A stretch of DNA of 64,000 nt from Cryptomeria japonica (taxonomy: Eukaryota; Streptophyta; Pinopsida; Cupressales; Cupressaceae): the NCBI RefSeq assembly GCF_030272615.1, contig NC_081411.1:214940654-215004653 (forward strand), in the 5' to 3' direction. The position numbers were made by a program, and so were the translations under genes. Below, in pieces: positions 57,660-64,000 of the stretch. The notes beneath the pieces are model-generated. The model had not been told where the DNA came from, did not search any database, and saw only the letters and a list, made by a program, of their open reading frames with translations. How positions within the stretch are numbered: position 1 is the stretch's first letter; every line of letters starts with the position of its first letter.

Positions 57660-58190
57660 ATTCTTTCATTAATGGGTGGAGGAAGGTTGATCTTCCACAT
57701 AATTTAAGGGAGAATGTGGTTTGTAAGGAGTTAAAGGAAGGATGGATAAAAGTTAACTTTGGTGGTGCTTTGAGAAGAAATTTTACGCTGAGTGGGGTGT
57801 GATGTGTGGTGAGTGAGTGGGGTGTGATGTGTGGTGGGGGATCATTTGGGTAAGATTTTCGGTGAGAGTAGAATTCCTGGGAAAATCATAAACAATATTG
57901 CAGAATTTTGAGACTGTACTTAGAGGGTGGCTCTTTAATAACAATAAATGCAATCTGATAGAATTTGATTCCTAATTAGAAATTGGGTAGATGGCTAAGA
58001 CCAATTCAATAGTTAATAAGGAAATTTGATGAGTTTAAAATCTCACGCATTTATCATGAGGGCAATCGAGTGATAGATGAGTTAGCGAAGAGGGTAGTTG
58101 GATGAGTTGTAGATGCCATGTCAGCTTTTGGTAGTGTAGAGGCTTAGATTTATGTTTGGTTGAGGTGGTGGTAGTTGAACTAAATAGCAA
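57660..58190 (+). pseudogene. LINE-type RNase H remnant, degenerate
   Basis: The translation VVCKELKEGWIKVNFGGALRR is the opening strand of the RNase H domain found at the C-terminus of plant LINE reverse transcriptases (usually W.K.NFDGA). Much later, RIYHEGNRVIDELAKR matches its closing H..R..N..AD.LAK motif. Between them are stops and a small duplication (GAGTGGGGTGTGATGTGTGG twice at 57790-57840). The expected Asp in NFDGA is Gly. It is a dead fragment without the RT in front. Confidence 0.68.
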
Positions 58191-58632
58191 TAATTATAAA
58201 TTACTACTCTAAGGTATGGTACGTGTGAGCATACCTTGAGGATCCATTTGGATGATGTGTGGTACCCTTGCAATAAATTTGTTAGCAAGTGGATCTTTTA
58301 TGTGATCAATCAAGTTAAATCATGATGTGATCGTATCAATATGGAAGAGGAGGATAGTGATGTGTTGGTCATTACGCTAGCCAACGCATAGTCATATCAA
58401 CAATCTTGGTTGGCATTGTATGGCATTGCTTGATAGATGCCTTGTGAGTTAATATCTTAGAGTTTTTAGGCGAGTGATGGGATGGGTGGTATAGTCCATG
58501 ATTATAAGATAGTGTCTCTCAAAAAATGATCCTCAAGAACATGTGACAGTTTGGAGCTGGTTATTTGGGCAAATAATCAGTGGATTTGAGTCATTCATCT
58601 CTAACTTTTCCATAGGATTTAGGTAGCTCAAA

Positions 58633-58908
58633 ATGGGCATGTCATTAAGGTTGATCTGTCCGAAAAGACAAATGTCTTTCCTTAGTGAAATCTCTAAGAA
58701 GAGGTTGAAGTGTGTGTTCAAATCTAACCATGGGATAGTGGTGCAAAGGATTCTTGGAGAAGAGTTTCTAAAGTTGAAGCATAGATATAGAGTGAATGCA
58801 AACATATATGTGATGTTTGTAGCAACACTTTTGGGCTTAGGTGATTCAAAGGAGATGGTGAGCTCCATTTTCAGGAAATTGGTGAAAAAGTGTTATCTAG
58901 GTGAATAG
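58633..58908 (+). CDS. Short open frame, unrecognised
   Basis: This 91-codon frame starts with an ATG but has no motif that I know. It lies between LINE-type remnants in AT-rich DNA. It may be chance or a piece of a decayed repeat, and I do not assign a function. Confidence 0.2.
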   Translation: MGMSLRLICPKRQMSFLSEISKKRLKCVFKSNHGIVVQRILGEEFLKLKHRYRVNANIYVMFVATLLGLGDSKEMVSSIFRKLVKKCYLGE

Positions 58909-59539
58909 GGTGATGTAATGGAGAGTGTGGATGATAATAACATGATTCCCTCACTAAAAGATAACTATATTGTCCATCATTGAGGAAAAAAAATTGCAAA
59001 GTTTTTCCTTTCAACTTGGTTGATGCCTCACTTCTTTCTCATAGGCAAGAGGTTGTGGCAAGAAACTCTTTATTCCTCTAGAATTTGTTCGATTTGTCTA
59101 AGGAATGTGGAGCAAGTTGGGTCCAAAAATATCTGGTGATAGAGGGATTGGTCAAAGACAAAGAGGAAGATGAGCTTCTCAGGATGGAAATTAAAGAAGG
59201 TATCGAGGATGGACCTACTGAAGGAGGTTGAAGTTGTTGCCAATAAAACTATGGCCTTGAGTGTTCCAAGAAGAGCAAAGTTGCTAAAATGAAGATATGT
59301 CATGTGAAGAAGGTTTATAGATTAGTTATGCTTGATACTTTTGTAAATGTTAGATAATTATGAAAGAAATCAAAGATGAATAGATAGAAGTATGGGATGG
59401 GGAATTTTGTTGAACTCCTTATTTTGGGCTTAACAATCATGGAATTGAGTATATAGTTTGTTGGTTTTGAGTAGCAAATTGATAGGTAGATGGCATATGA
59501 TGATTGGGCATTTTGTTAAGTCTAATATTGCACTATAAA

Positions 59540-60605
59540 TTGAATGTAAAAACTCCTTTTTTTTTCAAATGTATATATGGGTGCAACCCCTTAGCTACCA
59601 TATAATAAATTATATATTTAATTTTTCATACTATATTATAATTATAACATATATTATTAATAAATATAATTTATAAATAGGTAATTATAAATAGAATTTT
59701 TTGAAATATTATTTTTATTTTCATATTATATTATACAAATATAAACAATATAATATAATATATATTAATGTTATTTGTTATTTATACAATATAACATTTA
59801 TAAGTTCAAATTGTGTGTTAAGATAATTGATAAAATAAAGAAAGAGAAATTTATGAATATAGTAAAATAATAATAATGATGAGAATGATAAAGTGATATG
59901 TATTAATAAAATTTTATTATTGATAAAAAAAATTACCTTGGTTAAAGGAGGCATCCTTAGTTCAAAAAATATTTACAATGGTGAATGTATAGGTTTTAGT
60001 TTTTTAAGTTCTTTATTTTTTGTTTTGTTTAGAATTTAACGTTTAATTTTTAAAAAATTATTCTATATTTAATTATTTGATTAGAATTTTAATTAATTAA
60101 ACAATTATTAAAAATTTAAATAAAGTAATTTAGAATGTTCTTATTATTATAAAAAAAAAATTATCAATAAATGGTATTTGTATTGATACTCATAAAAATT
60201 ATGTAAGTATTCGAATAAGTGTTTTCTAACACTGATATTCACAAAATTTGAACCATCTCTGCCCCCCAAAAAATATCGAAGCTCCATCTATTATCCAATC
60301 CATCATATATGTATATGTTATCTATGTATATTTTATATAATCTATAACAATATCTACCCTTTTAATAAATACATCAAAATTGACAAAAAAATATAAAAAA
60401 AACCTCATACTAAATATTCATTCTTTCTTCTTCTTGTTCTCTAGCTATTCTTCCCATAGGTCCTTTTTGTTGAACTCAAATCTCTTGTTCTCCTTCCACA
60501 TCTCAACCTAAATCAAATATTATACAAATATAATATATATTAACAATAATAATGAGAATATTATATTATACAAATATATAATATATATTATATTATACAA
60601 ATATA
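59540..60605. repeat. AT-rich low-complexity DNA
   Basis: Long runs of TATAATA, ATATTA and TTTATTATT dominate, with no coding potential. The segment 59728-59920 recurs at 62313-62517. Confidence 0.8.
59728..59920 (+). repeat. Direct repeat, first copy (about 200 bp)
   Basis: It shares with 62313-62517 the string of landmarks TATATTAATGTTATTT, ACATTTATAAGTTCAAATTG, TAAGATAATTGATAAAATAA and GTGATATGTATTAATAAAAT in the same order. The shared order over 200 bp goes beyond common AT-richness. Confidence 0.8.
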
Positions 60606-60639
60606 AATAGGCTCGTTCATGGGCCTAGAGTGGATGATC

Positions 60640-61200
60640 TCTCTTGCTACAAGACACGAGAGAAGGTAAGAGAAGAATGGATCCCATCAGAGGAAGGGTG
60701 GATCAAGGCAAATTTTGATGGTGCATCCAAAGGTAATCTAGATGAGTCTGGTGTAGGGGTGGTGTTTAGGGACTGGAAGAGCAAAATCGTTGCATGGGGT
60801 GCTAAGTGAGTAGAAAAGGGCACAAATAATGTCATTGAGGTACAAGCAACATCATTAGCCATTGAATGGGGTTTGAAACTTGGTTTCCAGAAACTACATT
60901 TGGAAGGTGATTCATTGATTATTATCAATGCAATTATTAAAGGGGAAATGCAGGCTTGGATGCTTAACAAGAATGTTCAGAAAATAACTCATGAGATGAA
61001 ATATTTCACAGATTTCAAGATACCATGTGCGAAGAGAAGGAAATAAAGAAGTGGGTGTACTATCTAAATGAGCTAGCAAATTTAAGGATGAACATTATTC
61101 CTAGCTAGAAGATATTCAAAACCTTGTCATTGATGACACAAAAGATGTGGTAGTTGGTGGCATCCCTGAAAAACTTGGAGAATCAGAGTGTTAGATGTAG
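60640..61200 (+). pseudogene. LINE-type RNase H domain, degenerate
   Basis: The translation EEGWIKANFDGASKGN, GVGVVFRDW, EVQATSLAIEWGLKLGF and LHLEGDSLIIINAI carries the catalytic D, E and D of an RNase H (NFDGA, E.QA, EGDS). After a frameshift, REGNKEVDVLSK matches the final Asp motif. This fold terminates plant LINE ORF2 proteins and degrades RNA in RNA-DNA hybrids. A stop occurs near 60808 and others follow 61020. It is better preserved than the copy at 57660. Confidence 0.8.
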
Positions 61201-61667
61201 GACTTGCTAATTAATATGACAATAAAATGTAGTCACTCTCGATTCATGTGGAAGGTCGATAAGGTATACTCTGACAGTGTATTTACAATTTGTCGTGATG
61301 TAAAAGGACTTTGGCAGCGGTGAAGGTTGGCTTGCTCGGGAAGGAAGGATTGATAATCATTTTGCATTAATGAATAAGTGAGGGTGTTGTCATTTTGTTT
61401 TAGTATCCTTATTTCTTTTAGTTGCAGAAGAGTTGTTTCCTTAGTTGTGGGGGTGGTGGAACTGTAGCTTTGCGAATATGGAGGTGAATTTTACTTTAAA
61501 AACATAGAAGAAGTTTGTGGCTTTTGTGGGAAAGGCATCCAACAAATAATTGCAGGGGTTTTTTCTCTACAATGAGTGTCTGTTGGAGGTGGTGAAGTTA
61601 ATACCGAGTGAGAAAATTGTTCACATCAGCTATAGATATCGAACCAATATGGATATCTATTCATTGA

Positions 61668-62021
61668 TTGCGGCGTGGGGGCTATAATTGTAAAAACACA
61701 GTGGATATGGTCCAACAAATCCTGAAAGAGCTCATTGCAGAGTATTATTTGGAGGGTCTGGAGTCCATTCTTGAATGGGCCATCCTGGGGATTGGAATTG
61801 ATGTTTCTAAAGGTGTCAAGGAGTTGGGAAACCCCATTCCCTTTGTGCAAGGGCTAGAGGATGAAGTGAAGGAAAGATGCAGAGAAGCTTCTTGGCGAGG
61901 ATGGGAAGCATTCAAGATGTTTGTGGGGTTGATGCGAGTTGAGGAAGCATTACAGGAAGTGCATGAGATAGCAAGGGTGGAGATGGGACCAGAGTTGCGA
62001 CCACAGGCCCATACAAAGTGA
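61668..62021 (+). CDS. Open frame of 117 codons, unrecognised
   Basis: It lies between the RNase H remnant and the poly(A) tail. The translation (MVQQILKELIAEYYLEGLE, then VKERCREASWRGWEAFKMF) looks helical and amphipathic. The composition is more coding-like than the surroundings. No family is recognised. It could be the tail of a LINE-derived protein or an unrelated exon. Confidence 0.3.
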   Translation: MRRGGYNCKNTVDMVQQILKELIAEYYLEGLESILEWAILGIGIDVSKGVKELGNPIPFVQGLEDEVKERCREASWRGWEAFKMFVGLMRVEEALQEVHEIARVEMGPELRPQAHTK

Positions 62022-62312
62022 GCGCAGTGAATTCTTGACATGTTTAATGAGGAGAATCTGCATAGATTACAGTGCAAATTTTTATTTTGGTTTATTTGAA
62101 GTTAGGTGTAGTTTAATGTTAGAATCCTGGTTATATTAGATGTGTTGGTTAATAGCTACACAATGAACTGGTATTTTGTGCGGCTCAATTTTTGTAGTGA
62201 TATTCAATGGACATGGAGTTGTGTTGTTTTCAGGTTTGTTAGCTGTTGGTATTTCGAACAATGTATTATCCTATTTTTCTTATCAATATAATCAAAAACT
62301 TATTACCAACCA

Positions 62313-62517
62313 AAAAAAAATAATATTATATAATATATATTAATGTTATTTATTATTTATATAATATAATATTGTACAATTTAACATTTATAAGTTCAAA
62401 TTGTGCATTAAGATAATTGATAAAATAAAGATAAAGAAAATTGTGAATATAATAAAATAATAATAATAATAATAATAATAATGAGAATATTAAAAGTGAT
62501 ATGTATTAATAAAATTT
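62313..62517 (+). repeat. Direct repeat, second copy (about 205 bp)
   Basis: Second copy of 59728-59920, with an expanded AATAATAAT run at 62455-62482. It ends just before the open gag/protease frame starts. Confidence 0.8.
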
Positions 62518-64000
62518 CCATCTCTCAACCTAAATCTTCATTTCTCTCCATCTCAAGTAATCTTTTATGTGGCCCCATCCAAATTAAACCTCAACCCTCT
62601 TCTCCTCTTTGTTCATTCCCCTAAACCATCCTCAATTAATTTGATACATGTGAATGAAACACCTAACAAACCTCTCTTCACTGTCCAAGGTGCTTGTCCT
62701 TCTCAAAATTCTCAACCTTTAAATAAGCCTATCTTAGTGGTTCAAGGTGGTTATGCTAATGATTCTTTTTGCACTCCTAACAAACCTATTATTACTGTGC
62801 AAGGAGGTTATTCTACTAAGAGCCCTTATGAGTATGCTAAGCAACTGACTAGAGAGAGTTATAATGCGGTTTCTCATACCTATAATACAAGAAATAATAG
62901 GCAACCTAATCCTCCTCCAGTTATCCCAACTTCACTTCCTCCTTCCCAACCTATTCTTCCTCAAGCTCCTCGTATTTCACAAATGCTTAGTAAAGACTAT
63001 GATCTCATAGAACAACTTAAAGCTACCCCTGCTAAGATATCCCTTTGGGATTTGATCCAAACTTCTTCCGCTCATCATGGAATGTTACAAGATGCCCTGA
63101 AAGATTTGAATGTTCCTCCACCTAATACATCTAGTAATATAGTGTCTTTGGTTAACTCTGTGATGAATCCTAAAGCTCAAATTGTGTTCACACAAGATGA
63201 GTTGCCTACTAGTGAAATTCAACATCAATATGATCCCTTGATGATTGTGGTTATCATAAATGACACTGCTATAAGACGAACACTGGTAGATAATGGTTAT
63301 GGCCTTAATGTGTGTAGCATTAATCTATGGCATAAGATGAATGTGGATACATCCCTTATTGAGCCTGACTCTCATCCCATTCGAGGCTTTGATAATGTGG
63401 CTAAGTCTTCATTAGGTATTATCACCTTACCCATCATAGTGGGACCTGTTACTTTGCCCACTCCTATCCATGTTATGTCGGGAAATCTAACATACAACTT
63501 GTTATTAGGGAGACCTTGGATTCACAGTATGCAAGCTGTCCCCTCTACATTGCATAGACAAGTTAAATTTATTTATAATAATAAGACATATACCTTGATA
63601 GGTGATACTAATTTTCAAGCTTGTTTGCAAACATCTACTTCCAAAGGGAGTTCTTCTAAGCCTTCCTCTTCTAGTGATGACTCGTTAAACAAGATACCTA
63701 TGGATGAATCATTACCCTCTGATAATCAAAATTCTTTGGATGAGTCTGAAGTTCCTAAAGAAGATTCTTCTCAACTTGAATCTACACATGAAAATTCTTT
63801 TGATCTTGAGAAGGTTCTCGCAGAAGACGATTGGGGATCTCTTGATTTCAATCCCACCTTTGTAGGTGAGTATAGGGTTCCTCTTAGAGAGCTTAAAGTT
63901 AAAAAGAAGGAAGAAACTAGAGATCAATCTGTCTTACCTGAACCTATGAGCAATAATTTTGTGGCCGCTTCTCAAACTTCTTCTCCTCACATCTCTAATT
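62500..64000 (+). CDS. Gypsy gag-protease polyprotein, partial (runs off window)
   Basis: A single frame is open from 62500 to the window end (500 codons) with no stop. No clear start ATG is seen in the first 480 bases, so the beginning is probably upstream or lost; an internal ATG is at 62983. The N-terminal part has three repeats of NKP-I-TVQGGY (62665-62815) and a proline-rich linker (62910-62970). A helical segment ISQMLSKDYDLIEQLKATPAKISLWDLI follows, then a retropepsin: RRTLVDNGYGLNVCS (DNG active-site form), LGIITLPIIVGPVTL and YNLLLGRPWIHSMQAVPSTLH. An acidic serine-rich linker comes next. This order and the DNG form are typical of the Tat/Ogre-like branch of plant gypsy elements. RT should follow beyond 64000. 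It is the best preserved pol frame here. Confidence 0.88.

Larger units (their letters stand above)
60620..62312 (+). mobile_element. 5'-truncated LINE-like element ending in poly(A)
   Basis: It contains an RNase H domain (60640-61200), an unrecognised frame (61668-62021) and a 3' end TATCAATATAATC...CCAACCAAAAAAAAAT (62282-62312). A short A-tail and missing 5' part are typical of LINE insertions. No RT core is present, so the extent to the left is uncertain. A target duplication could not be identified in the AT-rich flanks. Confidence 0.55.

Overview
The window looks like an intergenic stretch of a large plant nuclear genome, most likely a gymnosperm and perhaps a conifer. That is an inference from three things: almost every recognisable protein fragment belongs to a plant LTR retrotransposon or LINE, the copies are old and nested inside one another, and I could not support any ordinary host gene. 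There is no bacterial-style operon, rRNA gene, convincing tRNA gene or CRISPR array.

Layout. 1-2633 is the decayed 3' half of a Ty3/gypsy chromovirus polyprotein (RT, RNase H, integrase, chromodomain) followed by its 3' LTR. 5880-10708 plus 30044-30360 is a second broken gypsy element (an inverted gag start, gag core, a 337-bp tandem duplication and a protease remnant), split by LTR insertions. 7140-45337 is dominated by one LTR family, called here the TGTTGTGAC family after its terminus. I can place seven copies: A (7140-10164), B (10709-30043), C (13442-19040, inside B), D (20522-28031, inside B), G (33470-42098), E (39383-41742, inside G) and F (42148-45337). Target-site duplications are perfect for A, C, D and F and imperfect for B and E. 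G is followed directly by a primer-binding-like site and a gag-like internal region, which identifies the family as LTRs. A truncated gag-protease element with four zinc knuckles sits inside G. 45738-46084 is a complete 347-bp TRIM. 50646-55487 is a chromovirus-type solo LTR interrupted by two more solo LTRs in opposite orientations. 57660-62312 holds LINE-like RNase H remnants in very AT-rich DNA. 62500-64000 is an open, well preserved gag/protease reading frame that runs off the window.

Most unusual content. LTR D carries, inside the LTR, one uninterrupted reading frame of 1,107 codons. Diverged LTR B carries a broken homologue at the same relative position. LTRs A, C and D also contain arrays of a conserved hairpin whose arms differ between families by compensatory changes, and whose spacing is nearly always 166-168 or 176-179 bp. 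All seven copies keep a terminal CCCCATT/AATGGGG hairpin, and six keep a palindromic telo-box pair AAACCCTAATTAGGGTTT about 60-80 bp from a TATA box. Together these suggest a lineage of large, structured, protein-coding LTRs that I do not recognise from described families.

Limits. All alignments, spacings and repeat counts were made by eye. Family names rest on motifs, not on database searches.
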